Assembly: GCA_037951105.1 (NCBI GenBank)
Contig: JBAMJV010003763.1
Coordinates: forward strand, 69,501-133,500
Source: Echinarachnius parma
Lineage: Eukaryota; Echinodermata; Echinoidea; Clypeasteroida; Echinarachniidae
Direction: 5' to 3'
Length of the DNA: 64,000 bases
Part shown: piece by piece, positions 31,766 through 43,400 of the stretch
Position numbering within the stretch: position 1 is the stretch's first letter
How the letters are laid out: every line of letters starts with the position of its first letter
The notes under the pieces: model-generated
Told to the model about the DNA's origin: nothing
Seen by the model: the letters and a program-made list of their open reading frames with translations, nothing else
Databases searched by the model: none
Position numbers and translations under genes: made by a program

Positions 31766-34700
31766 ATGACGGCTGTGAGTTAGAGACGGAGCGGCTCTAC
31801 AACCAAGAGCAAAGGGAGTGTAAGTCATTTATTGAGATTTGTTTTATTTGAATACATTAAACCAACCGTCTCCCGGAGATCCCCGCTGACTTTGATGACG
31901 GCTGTGAGTTAGAGAGGGAGCGGCTCTACAACCAGGAGCAAAGGGAGCAAAGACACAGACCATCATGATGGACAATGGGGAGTACGAAAAGCCGCCGAAG
32001 AAGGGCCAGAAGAAGGGTCAGAAGAAGGATCAGGATAAGGGTCAGCTGGGGGAGCTGAAGAGGGTTCATCAATTCAACAGGACCAACACTCTCCCGGAGA
32101 TCCCCGCTGACTTCGATGACGGCTGTGAGGTGGAGAGGGAGCGGCTCTACAACCAGGAGCAAAGGGAGCAAAGACACAGACCATCATGATGGACAATGGG
32201 GAGTACGAAAAGCCGCCGAAGAAGGGCCAGAAGAAGGGTCAGAAGAAGGGTCAGAAGAAGGATCAGGATAAGGGTCAGCTGGGGGAGCTGAAGAGGGTTC
32301 CTCAATTCAACAACAGAACCAACCCTCTCCCGGAGATCCTCGCTGACTTCGATGACGGCTGTGAGGTAGAGAGGGAGCGGCTCTACAACCAGGAGCAAAG
32401 GGAGTGAAAGTCATTTATTGAGATTGGTTTTGTTTGAATATATTAAACCAACCGTCTCCCGGAGATCCCCGCTGACTTCGATGACGGCTGTGAGTTAGAG
32501 AGGGAGCGGCTCTACAACCAGGAGCAAAGGGAGCAAAGACACAGACCATCATGATGGACAATGGGGAGTACGAAAAGCCGCCGAAGAAGGGCCAGAAGAA
32601 GGGTCAGAAGAAGGATCAGGATAAGGGTCAGCTGGGGGAGCTGAAGAGGGTTCCTCAATTCAACAGGACCAACACTCTCCCGGAGATCCCCGCTGACTTC
32701 GATGACGGCTGTGAGTTAGAGAGGGAGCGGCTCTACAACCAGGAGCAAAGGGAGCAAAGACACAGACCATCACGATGGACAATGGGGAGTACGAAAAGCC
32801 GCCGAAGAAGGGTCAGAAGAAGGGTCAGAAGAAGGATCAGGATAAGGGTCAGCTGGGGGAGCTGAAGAGGGTTCCTCAATTCAACAACAGAACCAACCCT
32901 CTCCCGGAGATCCTCGCTGACTTCGATGACGGCTGTGAGTTAGAGAGGGAGCGGCTCTACAACCAGGAGCAAAGGGAGTGTAAGTCATATATTGAGATTG
33001 GTTTTGTTTGAATATATTAAACCAACCGTCTCCCGGAGATCCCCGCTGACTTCGATGACGGCTGTGAGTTAGAGAGGGAGCGGCTCTACAACCAGGAGCA
33101 AAGGGAGCAAAGACACAGACCATCATGATGGACAATGGGGAGGACGAAAAGCCGCCGAAGAAGGGCCAGAAGAAGGGTCAGAAGAAGGATCAGGATAAGG
33201 GTCAGCTGGGGGAGCTGAAGAGGGTTCCTCAATTCAACAGGACCAACACTCTCCCGGAGATCCCCGCTGACTTCGATGACGGCTGTGAGTTAGAGAGGGA
33301 GCGGCTCTACAACCAGGAGCAAAGGGAGCAAAGACACAGACCATCACGATGGACAATGGGGAGTACGAAAAGCCGCCGAAGAAGGGTCAGAAGAAGGGTC
33401 AGAAGAAGGATCAGGATAAGGGTCAGCTGGGGGAGCTGAAGAGGGTTCCTCAATTCAACAACAGAACCAACCCTCTCCCGGAGATCCTCGCTGACTTCGA
33501 TGACGGCTGTGAGTTAGAGAGGGAGCGGCTCTACAACCAGGAGCAAAGGGAGTGTAAGTCATTTATTGAGATTGGTTTTGTTTGAATATATTAAACCAAC
33601 CGTCTCCCGGAGATCCCCGCTGACTTCGATGACGGCTGTGAGTTAGAGAGGGAGCGGCTCTACAACCAGGAGCAAAGGGAGCAAAGACACAGACCATCAC
33701 GATGGACAATGGGGAGGACGAAAAGCCGCCGAAGAAGGGTCAGAAGAAGGGTCAGAAGAAGGGTCAGAAGAAGGGTCAGAAGAAGGACCAGAATAAGGAT
33801 CAGGATAAGTGTCAGCTGGGGGAGCTGAAGAGGGCTCAATTTAACCACAGGACCAACCCTCTCCCGGAGATCCTCGCTGACTTCGATGACGGCTGTGAGT
33901 TAGAGAGGGAGCGGCTCTCCAACCAAGAGCAAAGGGAGTGTAAGTCATTTACTGAGATTTGTTTTATTTGAATACATTAAACCAACTGTCTCCCGGAGAT
34001 CCTCGCTGACTTCGATGACGGCTGTGAGTTAGAGAGGGAGTGGCTCTACAACCAGGAGCAAAGGGAGTGCAAGTCATTTATTGAGATTGGTTTTGTTTGA
34101 ATATATTAAACCAACCCTCTCCTGAAGATCCCCGCTGACTTCCATGACGGCTGTGAGTTAGAGAGGGAGCGGCTCTACAACCAGGAGCAAAGGGAGCAAA
34201 GACACAGACCATCACGATGGACAATGGGGAGGACGAAAAGCCGCCGAAGAAGGGTCAGAAGAAGGGTCAGAAGAAGGATCAGAAGAAGGGTCAGCTGGGG
34301 GAGCTGAAGAGGGTTCCTCAATTTAACAACAGAACCAACCCTCTCCTGGAGATCCCCGCTGACTTCGATGACGGCTGTGAGTTAGAGAGGGAGCGGCTCT
34401 ACAACCAGGAGCAAAGGGAGCAAAGACACAGACCATCAAGATGGACAATGGGGAGGACGAAAAGCCACCGAAGAAGGGCCAGAAGAAGGGCCAGAAGATG
34501 AAGAGGGTTCCTCAATTTAACAACAGAACCAACCCTCTCCCGGAGATCCTCGCTGACTTCGATGACGGCTGTGAGTTAGAGAGGGAGCAACTCTACAACC
34601 AGGAGAAAAGGGAGTGTAAGTCATTTATTGAGATTTGTTTTATTTGAATACATTAAACCAACCGTCTCCCGGAGATCCCCGCTGACTTTGATGACGGCTG

Positions 34701-36090
34701 TGAGTTAGAGAGGGAGCGGCTCTACAACCAGGAGCAAAGGGATCAAAGACACAGACCATCACGATGGACAATGGGGAGGATGAAAAGCCGCCGAAGAAGG
34801 GCCACGATGGAAAAGCCGCCGAAGAAGGGCCAGAAGAAGGGTCAGAAGAAGGATCAGGATAAGGGTCAGCTGGGGGAGCTGAAGAGGGTTCCTCAATTCA
34901 ACAACAGAACCAACCCTCTCCCGGAGATCCTCGCTGACTTCGATGACGGCTGTGAGTTAGAGAGGGAGCGGCTCTACAAGAAGGGTCAGAAGAAGGATCA
35001 GGATAAGGGTCAGCTGGGGGAGCTGAAGAGGGTTCCTCAATTCAACAACAGAACCAACCCTCTCCCGGAGATCCCTGCTGACTTCGATGACGGCTGTGAG
35101 GTGGAGAGGGAGCGGCTCTACAACCAGGAGCAAAGGGATCAAAGACACAGACCATCACGATGGACAATGGGGAGGATGAAAAGCCGCCGAAGAAGGGCCA
35201 GAAGAAGGGTCAGAAGAAGGATCAGGATAAGGGTCAGCTGGGGGAGCTGAAGAGGGTTCCTCAATTCAACAGGACCAACACTCTCCCGGAAATCCCCGCT
35301 GACTTCGATGACGGCTGTGAGTTAGAGAGGGAGCGGCTCTACAACCAGGAGCAAAGGGAGCAAAGACACAGACCATCATGATGGACAATGGGGAGGACGA
35401 AAAGCTGCCGAAGAAGGGCCAGAAGAAGGGTCAGAAGAAGGATCAGGATAAGGGTCAGCTGGGGGAGCTGAAGAGGGTTCCTCAATTCAACAACAGAACC
35501 AACCCTCTCCCGGAGATCCTCGCTGACTTCGATGACGGCTGTGAGTTAGAGAGGGAGCGGCTCTACAACCAGAAGCAAAGGGAGTGTAAGTCATTTTTTG
35601 AGATTGGTTTTGTTTGAATATATTCAACCAACCCTCTCCCGGAGATCCCTGCTGACTTCGATGACGGATGTGAGGTGGAGAGGGAGCGGCTCTACAACCA
35701 GGAGCAAAGGGAGCAAAGACATAGACCATCACGATGGACAATGGGGAGGACGAAAAGCCGCCGAAGAAGGGTCAGTAGAAGGGTCAGAAGAAGGATCAGG
35801 ATAAGGGTCAGCTGGGGGAGCTGAAGAGGGTTCCTCAATTCAACAGGACCAACACTCCCGGAGATCCCCGCTGACTTCGATGACGGCTGTGAGGTAGAGA
35901 GAGAGCGGCTCTCCAACCAGGAGCAAAGGGAGTGTAAGTCATTTACTGAGATTTTGCATTTGTTTCGAATATTCAATATTTACGATTTGTATTGTTATGT
36001 TGATGTTTATATTTGGTTTATGGTGTTGGAACAATCGGAGGCAGAGCAGGAGCAGTTATGCAACAAGGAGCAAGAAGAATGTAAGTAATA
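31766..36090 (+). repeat. Tandem array of about 13 KGQKK-rich ORF cassettes
   Basis: A unit starting ATGGACAATGGGGAG recurs near 31968, 32189, 32554, 32775, 33128, 33349, 33702, 34217, 34441, 34764, 35160, 35381 and 35736. Spacing alternates about 221 and about 353 bp, a dimeric higher-order repeat of about 574 bp. Each unit encodes MDNGEYEKPPKKGQKKGQKK, DQDKGQLGELKRVPQFN, RTNTLPEIPADFDDGCELER and ERLYNQEQRE. A unit ends either in CAAAGACACAGACCATCA before the next start, or in GGAGT followed by GTAAGT and an AT-rich spacer. The first partial unit follows a CCCAG acceptor at 31759; a diverged last unit ends GAAGAAT then GTAAGT at 36079. The number of KGQKK blocks varies. No known domain is recognised and expression is unknown. 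Confidence 0.88.
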
Positions 36091-36116
36091 TATTTACGAA
36101 GTAAATATATCATCAC

Positions 36117-36235
36117 AATACTTCTCTCTCTGCAATATTAAATAGGAGAGAGGATAGTGCAAGGACAAAGACAAACACCTCTCATAGGCTTCTCCACATT
36201 CCAGCTGGCCGAAAGATTTCTGTCCAGGAATGCAG
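36117..36235. repeat. Right member of the direct-repeat pair flanking the cassette array
   Basis: Diverged copy of 31501-31625: ATACTTCTCTCTCTGCAAT, GGAGAGAGGATAGTGCAAGG and CTCATAGGCTTC. The array lies between the two, so it may have been captured or duplicated together with a retroelement 3' end. Confidence 0.7.
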
Positions 36236-36430
36236 GACCTGTACAACTGAGGTATTGTTTTCAAATTCTTTTCAATACCATTATTATTACCTAATTTCAA
36301 AGAATTGTTTATCAATATTTCATTTGCACACCACACTTATACTTACAAAATAATAATTATCCTTACAATGAATGTTAATTTTGTATTCCACTAGAGAGAT
36401 TTCACTGCAAGAGATTAAAAGCAAGCCAAA

Positions 36431-36893
36431 GTGGAAATGCAATCGATTTCATGGAATCCTTTCAGGCCCGAGACCAGAACCAGAACCGTCCTTAAAGCTG
36501 TACCAACTGAACTTGCAACAAATGACGAAGATAACCTGCCCAAAGATCATGAACTCTGTAATGAGCAGGTTGTAGCTGATGACATTGATGGTGAAGGTGT
36601 GTTTTCATCTGAAACTACAGGCTTTCATCAAGGCCTTGCGAGAAAGCGGTGGACTAGTGTCCAACCCGCTCGTAATCACAGCAACAAAAGGACTGCCAAA
36701 AACGTGGGCTCGCTTGTTGCTGCCGAGAATGAACTTCACAAAGAGAAAGGGGACAAAGTCAGCAAGGAAAGTCCCAGAAGATCTGGAGGTCATAAGCGGG
36801 AAGTTCCAGCGGCGCATAGGCAGGAGGGTTAGGAGGCACAACCAAACTGGGACTAAACTGACATGGAGGTCATACCAGCTGTCATCGATTTAA
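36431..36893 (+). pseudogene. Tigger/pogo-like (DDE_1) transposase N-terminal fragment
   Basis: The 36579-36893 frame encodes LQAFIKALRESGGLVSNPLV, ITATKGL and, further on, WARLLLPRMNFTKRKGTKSA and RKVPEDLE. An Ala-Arg-x-Leu-Leu-x-Arg-Met-x-Phe-x-Lys-Arg-Lys block precedes the catalytic core in Tigger/pogo-like transposases. The upstream part is in the other frame (36431-36650), so a frame change is likely. It stops before any catalytic residues. Confidence 0.55.
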
Positions 36894-37034
36894 GATTGTT
36901 ACGTGACGTGACGCGCACATGTGTTATGCGCCTTGTTACGTGATGTGCACATGTGTTATGCGCCTTTTTTCAAATTATCGCGTTCGTGTTAATTAATTGT
37001 TTTGCGCTAATTAATAACAAATTTGTTACTATTT

Positions 37035-37198
37035 TAGTTCTTTGGATCATTCTGATCTTTGTTGTTAGAAGAGTTTGTTTATATCTCCGTGTATATATCA
37101 AAATCATCTTTCATATCTTTAATCAGTTAATTTATTGGAACATGGCAGAGAGTATAAGGTAGCTGTGGTCTGATTGGTAGCTTGAGAGGGGAGATGAC
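37035..37198. repeat. Direct repeat, left copy
   Basis: TAGTTCTTTGGATCATTCT, ATATCAAAATCATCTTTC, TTATTGGAACATGGCAGAGA and GAGAGGGGAGATGAC recur in order at 38593-38769. The copies are about 1.56 kb apart and could be the ends of one element or two insertions. Confidence 0.75.
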
Positions 37199-37289
37199 AC
37201 TCCACTTCTTGTATGATCAAGAGTTCTTCTAAAGAAATGTGCCTTCGAGGGACGTCACTAGCTGGAAGATGAGTTTCTGAGTACAACTT

Positions 37290-38475
37290 TCGTTGTGACC
37301 GAGGTAAATGACAGTCAGGATGGGTACACGATACGGCCATTACTTGGTGGACTCACCAAGCGTGTAAATAGACGTCTACTGAGGACGGATCCAAGAGAAG
37401 AAGAGATGGAACAAATGCATGATTCAGAGGATAGAGAACCTTCATCAGTAAATGAACATGAAAATGAGAATGACGCATTTCCACACCCTGAGGAAAGCAC
37501 CGATGACTGGTACTTGCTACTCTGCCTCCTGTGAATTGTCCACCTGACGATCAAGGAGAGTGAACAAGGAATTACACAGTAATCCGTTTCATCTACCTGA
37601 ATCGGCAGTTCAAAAACTATGAAAAATGAAAAATAGCCGTGGGGAAGAGGAATATATATATATTGTATTCCATTAATTATTGAGCTTGTTCTTCATTATG
37701 CTTACAATATATTGATATGCAGTCTATTTTTTAGTTTTCTGGTGAAATAATCATTGCGTCTATACTGTATTTTGACGTTATGTTGAGTATGATGATCATT
37801 ATATTTGCTGTACAAGGATAATGATGTTATTCATATGTATTGATTTACAGAGAAGCATACAACTTGTTTGCTCATTATCTGATACATGTATATGACATAA
37901 GACTTTTGTTTCTTTTACATGCCTGCAGATCGAGGCTTCGGCAGGGTGGAAAGAAAGCTCAGACGCATTGATAACATCCTTCTTCCATCTGAGTATTTGG
38001 CCTAATTTGCGAAAGTAGGCCGAGTGTATGTTCACGGCCATGACTCACTGTCACGCACACGACCACAAGAATGCCATCGAGAAAAATGTCAAAAAGCCCC
38101 TTCCATTCAAGATATCAGAAACCAAGCGCATTGAGATGGACCCGGCAAGAGGTGATGTCACTGCATGCAGTTTCTACTCGGCGCAGGGTGAGAAACATAG
38201 CATTCTGAAGAGAGGGGGAAAAATGGTCCGCTGTCCAACCCACGCTCCTTACACTGGAGATCTGCGTGAAGCCAGCAAAACAGACGGATGTTAAAAAACT
38301 CTTGCTCGCAGTAGGCATCAACATTGAAGAGGAAAATTCAGCAGCTATGCACGTACCACGTACCTACCTTGAAACTGTCAAGGAGTTTTATGCAGCAATC
38401 TGCATATCGGATGCCATGGATGTTGATAGTGATGAGGAGGATGAAGCAACAGTTGTCATGTATGATGAATGAAAC
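37290..38475 (+). pseudogene. Unrecognised acidic open segments between the direct repeats
   Basis: Open frames encode GYTIRPLLGGLTKRVNRR and an acidic tail (37295-37534); CHAHDHKNAIEKNVKKPLPF and an ISETKRIEMDP block (38028-38294); and KKLLLAVGINIEEENSA with an acidic end DSDEEDEATVVMYDE (to 38472). No domain is recognised. Position between direct repeats suggests transposon-encoded remnants. Confidence 0.3.
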
Positions 38476-38592
38476 TATAAACGAGGCATGTTAATTGCAT
38501 TCAAAACCTCTTGCATTCTTAATAACTGAAGAGCTGGTGGAAAGGTTTAACTTGTGTTTCCTCAGTCTGAAAAAGCCTTTAGCAAAACTCTG

Positions 38593-38769
38593 TAGTTCTT
38601 TGGATCATTCTAATCTTTGAAGTCAGAAGCAAGTGGATGAGTTTGTTTATCTCTCCATGTATATATCAAAATCATCTTTTTATATCTTTGATCAGTTAAT
38701 TTATTGGAACATGGCAGAGACTGTATAATGTAGCTGTGCTCTGATTGGTAACTCGAGAGGGGAGATGAC
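38593..38769. repeat. Direct repeat, right copy
   Basis: Matches 37035-37198 with scattered differences and a short insertion (GTCAGAAGCAAGTGGAT) after the first 25 bases. Confidence 0.75.
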
Positions 38770-39331
38770 CCTATTATATCTGAAGCTGTGGTGGACCGGT
38801 GAGTTATTGGTCTGTTGATGTTACGATGTAATTCATGGAATGCAGAAAATAAATTGTGACTTGTTGATCTGTTGTGCCATCTGCTCCTACAGTAGATTTG
38901 CTGTATGTTGGACATATATATTATCAATTTAAAGACGCTGTAAATGATATAGTTTGATATATTTATTCATTGGTTCCATGCTATTTGTTTCTCTGTTCAC
39001 AGAGGCTATTCATTTGTTCTGATGTAAATAAAGCCGCGCGAGGCCCATTCGCCGGAAGGCCCATTCGCCGGAACTTCCATTGTCCTGAATGTCTTTTGTG
39101 GCTGGTTCTGTCCATAAAATCCCGAATCGCTTCAATACCATGGTCATTTTTATAGAAGCAAAGAATTTTGGAGAGGTCCTGAACATCTAAAGCTTTTTAT
39201 AGAAACACATCATTCTTGATGCTCTCATTTCATGGCATCCCAAATTGGCAAAAATATGGCAAACAAGCTAGGGCAATGGAAATAGAGGAAAAAGGTTGTT
39301 GCAGTCAACCACCATGAGACAAAGTGCATAT
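38770..39331. other. Intergenic, nothing recognised
   Basis: A doubled GGCCCATTCGCCGGAA motif occurs near 39040-39075. No gene is supported. Confidence 0.35.
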
Positions 39332-39709
39332 TGTAACGGAGTTGATACACCGTAGCGGGCACATGTTAGCTAGGAGTTAGGTGTTGGGGGGCCAATCAGG
39401 GAGGACGTGTTTTTTTGGAGTTCGGAAAGGTGAGGGAAGGAAGGACAGATAGGTGAAAGAGGGATAATTGCATGGAGTATTGTTGTTCAAAGTGGAATTA
39501 CCTTGTTACAGATTGTTCAATAAAGGCAAGTACCTTTCGATTATGTAAAGTTTCTGTGTTTCATTTTAGAGTAGCGAAAGTCTGATGCTGTTAGCGTGAT
39601 TGCTTCACTGTCTGTGAAAAAGAACCTTCCGTGCTTGTGATCGGGGCCTCAGGTACGTTTATGGCCGCTCGGTAAATGGTGCAGGGACACCGGGGACAAG
39701 CTCGTTACA
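39332..39709. mobile_element. Solo LTR of an LTR retrotransposon
   Basis: The 378-bp segment begins TGTAACGGAG and ends CTCGTTACA, giving the TG...CA ends of an LTR. ATAT flanks both sides (39328-39331 and 39710-39713). It contains an AATAAA at about 39518, placed as in an LTR R region. No internal retroelement sequence adjoins it, which fits recombination between two LTRs. Confidence 0.72.
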
Positions 39710-39902
39710 ATATTTCAGATTACCCAGCAGTAGACTGGAAACAGTTTGATTTTGTTTATAATTAAAATACTGACTGGCCCTTTTAGGCTAGATAACAGAT
39801 ATTGCCCTAACTAGTTCCATATTGTCCTTACTAGTTCAACTCGGGCAATATGAATCTAGATCAGGCAATATATGTTGTGTTGCCCTCAAGGCCAGTCAAT
39901 AT

Positions 39903-40035
39903 TACAGTGAATTCTAACTATAATGAGCACCTTGGATCACTGCTATATTCTCATTGTATCAGTGCTTAAAAAATAAAATACATAAAACCTGGACCTCGTT
40001 ATGACAGAGCTCGTTATAAAGAGGTTCTACTGTAT
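39903..40035. mobile_element. GTTATA-family repeat, second copy
   Basis: ACAGTGAATTCTAACTATAA opposes TTATAAAGAGGTTCTACTGT. It is related to 14316-14497 and ends 11 bases from the AASDH stop codon, so it lies in the probable 3' UTR. Confidence 0.65.
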
Positions 40036-40046
40036 TTGAAAAACAA

Positions 40047-40487
40047 TCAGACTGCATTTATGAGATTCAAGCAATACACATTATCATTCCTACAGCCGAT
40101 TGTAAGATACCGCCCACTGACTACTACCGGCGATGAGAAGACCTCACCGGGGAGTGCAACCTCCGCAAGTGTCTTGCCTGTGTGCAGGTCTAGAATGTGC
40201 AGGTGACCGTCCGTGGACGCAACTGCAACTCGGCGCAGACCAGAGTCCTGAGCGAAGACGAAGGGGGTGGAGTAGACTGGGGAGGTGGACACTCGGTTTG
40301 TCCATGCGAGATGACCGGTCAAAGGTTGGAGGCAGGTCACATGACCGTCATGTGACCCAAAGACAACCCACTGGGATGAACACAGTTGTTGCTGCTCCAG
40401 ATGACGATGGTGATGATGATGATGATGGTTGGGAGGGCTGAGACAAGGTGATGAGAAGATAGGGCCTCCTGCCTCGTATGTCCACAT
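40047..40487 (-). CDS. AASDH: AASDH exon 14: last propeller repeats and stop
   Basis: Acceptor GTTCTTGCAG. It encodes MWTYEAGGPIFSSPC, a loop with seven His in a row and then QQQ, VVFGSHDGHVTCLQ, VASTDGHLHILDLHTGK, LPGEVFSSPVVVSG and IGCRNDNVYCLNLINAV; stop TGA at 40047. The poly-His loop comes from an ATG/ATC trinucleotide run and is not expected in vertebrates. Confidence 0.94.
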   Translation of the reverse strand: MWTYEAGGPIFSSPCLSPPNHHHHHHHRHLEQQQLCSSQWVVFGSHDGHVTCLQPLTGHLAWTNRVSTSPVYSTPFVFAQDSGLRRVAVASTDGHLHILDLHTGKTLAEVALPGEVFSSPVVVSGRYLTIGCRNDNVYCLNLINAV

Positions 40488-43400
40488 CTGCAAGAACGCA
40501 AAATGAGCAACAACAAATCATAAGAAGTTATTATTATATTATTATTATTATTTATTCGGCCAATATTTAAAACAAGTACATAATACATAATAACCAAAAC
40601 CTGCACCATTACGGTACAAAATAATAGTTATAACTTCACCATGCTCGAAAAGTATACCCAATTACAAACGACTAAGTAAAACCCCTGTTATCATTCAAAA
40701 AGAGCTGTTACAACTCAAGAGGGCGCTCTCTAAAAAAATTAATTGGTTTTAGCCATTTTTCATACAAAATTGTGCATTTAATGTTTTGTTAAAATAATGA
40801 TTCAATAGAGCTATCATCAACAACTTTTTAAAAACCTATTCATATTTTTTTCAAAGTAGTCTTTAAGCATTAATTATTTTATTTTTTTAAAGTCAAAATA
40901 TCCCCTGGTGAAGAATTTTTGAATAAAAATATGTTTATGGATATTTCAGCCGTTTCTGAACCGATTTTGTTCAAATAAAGTTTATTCTGTCATTAAAATT
41001 GTATGTTCTTTCAAATTTGACAGTCAGTTTTTCATTATCTCACAAAAATATATTTTGTGAAGTGCCCCCCTATACCAACACTCAACTATCCCTTTAAAGT
41101 AGATAGAAAAGAATAGAGAAGGAAAAGGGAGAAAAGAAACAAGTGCGAGCGGGCCAGGGCGCACTGAAGTAAAATTGTCCAGAGACATGTCAGTTACTCA
41201 AACTATGTTTAATTCATGGAAACAGATTGATAATTAATTTGACTCTACCTAAAATATAGCTGCATATAGTTACATAAAAGTAAACTGTGCAAGTGTGCAA
41301 CCATGACTAATTTAGCATTTAAAAATAAATATGGTTTACCAAAAAATAGAATCGTCAACGAATACAAAGTATAAATAAGAGTTCTATTTTACATCGTGTA
41401 AAAAAGTAGAAATTTTAAAACAAAAAGCCGATTCAGCAGGCTTTGTGACACAATGGTAACATTCTATTGGTTCTTGCTTGCTACATGTTTGAATTGTTAA
41501 TCTTCCAATCATACTGTGCATTATGCATACATTTCATCTTAATAACCTGCCTCCATACAAGATTTAACTATATGGATCTTCAACTGCGCGCAGTCGAAAA
41601 TTATGCCTCCGCTATCACGCAATTTTTATTGTGACCTTGAATTGTGAACTTGAACTTTGACATCATGACCCCAAAATTGTATGGCTACATCAGTCCTCTA
41701 AGATACATTCAGGTACCCAAGTTTGATTGAAATCTGACGTTCAGTTCATAAGATTTTGCCATTATAAGCTATTTTTGCATGTATTTATTGAGTCATGTGA
41801 CCTTGACCTTTGACCTCATGACCCCAAAATTGTACGGCTTCATTGGCTTCCTAAGATACATTCACATACCAATTTTGATTGAAATTTGACATTCGGTTCT
41901 TGAGATTTTGCCATTATAAGCTATTTTTGCAAATATATCGCGCCCTGTGACCTTTGACCTCCAAAATCTAATCAGATCATTGTCACCCCAATATGTACAC
42001 TCATACCAAGTTTTAAATTGATCCGTCAACCGGTTCTTGAGATATTGCGAGAACAAAAACGGGACGGACGGACGGACAACCCGAAAACATAATGCTTCCG
42101 GCCACTTCGTTGGCGGAGGCATAACAAATAAGATTTTGATATTCCCATAGACTAGTACACAGTACATAGTCCACCATATTCCTGTAAGTAATCGGATAAT
42201 AAATAGGCTTCATGTTTTTTACTTTAATAAATAAAAATGAGCAAAGAAAAATAGGCTTCGCCGGGAATCGAACCTGTGACCTCCGGATTGCTAGACCGGT
42301 GCTCAAACATCTAGCCATAAAGACCCTTGTATGAGGGACGTTCCCATGAAACCCTTTTCAATGCTTGTATAGTCAGTAGATATATCCTGGCACTAACCCA
42401 AGGATAATTAAATCGACTTTTGTAAGGAAAGTGCAAGGGATCACGGGAAGTGATGCAGCTTTTTGTTAATCAAATTCAAACATAAAGGAAACTGACAAAA
42501 AATATATTGAATAAATCAAATTGAGCAAAGAAAAATAGGCTTCACCGGGAATCGAACCCGAGACCTCCGGGTTGGTAGACCGGTGCTCTACCATCGAACC
42601 ACAAATACCCTTATGTTATTTTATTCATCAATTTACCTGTACTCCGCTGTGAGAGAGGCAGTACATAATACCATCCACACATCCGACAAGCACGCCCTCA
42701 CTGGTGGTCGTTGGAGAGGAGAAGATCGGCTTCGGGTATCGAAAGGACCACTTCCTCTCACCAGACTCCTAGAACAAATTATCATCATTATTATAATTAG
42801 TAATTAATCAGTCATTAATGCTTGAGTAATGGTCGAGGTACATGCTGTATAGCCTTGAATATGAGGAAATATTGCAAAAATACCAAATAAATGTTATAGT
42901 ATGATCTGGTCTAAATATTTGTCAAATAAAAGAAATGAAAGTAAAATTCAAGATGAAATGAACATTACGGGTCAGCGAGAGGAACACTACCATTCAGCCT
43001 TTACCTAGCTTATCAAAACAGTGTCATCATATGATCTACAAAAAAAAAAAACAATAACAAAGAACATGAAATCCTTGCAAAAAATGTTTGTACAACTTTC
43101 CAAACTGGCACTAGACTATTCTGTAAACAAATTCATTCTTAATTCCCATCACCAATGTAACTTGAAAATGATTACAATTATCAAACCAATGCTAGAAATT
43201 AACCTTTGTGCTTTGTGGCCCAGTGGGGCAAGTAAAAACAAGATTGTTCAACTTTGAGTGGCCCGAAACCTTAATCTGGTGGCCCCAAACAAAGAAAAAC
43301 ATAACAAATTATGTTAAATTTGGTTGCCCGAATGGGCCAGTAGAATTCAGGATCAGTGAAATTGGTGGCCCAGAGATAATTTTTAGTTGCCCCGGGCCAG

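Larger units (their letters stand above)
40488..42636. other. AASDH intron 13 with repeats
   Basis: Holds a tandem repeat element at 41600-42122 and two tRNA-derived SINEs (listed separately). The rest is AT-rich with no coding sign. Confidence 0.6.

Noticed and set aside
42254..42612. Functional tRNA genes
   Set aside because: A and B boxes are present but acceptor stems do not pair and a common non-tRNA tail follows, so they are SINE heads.
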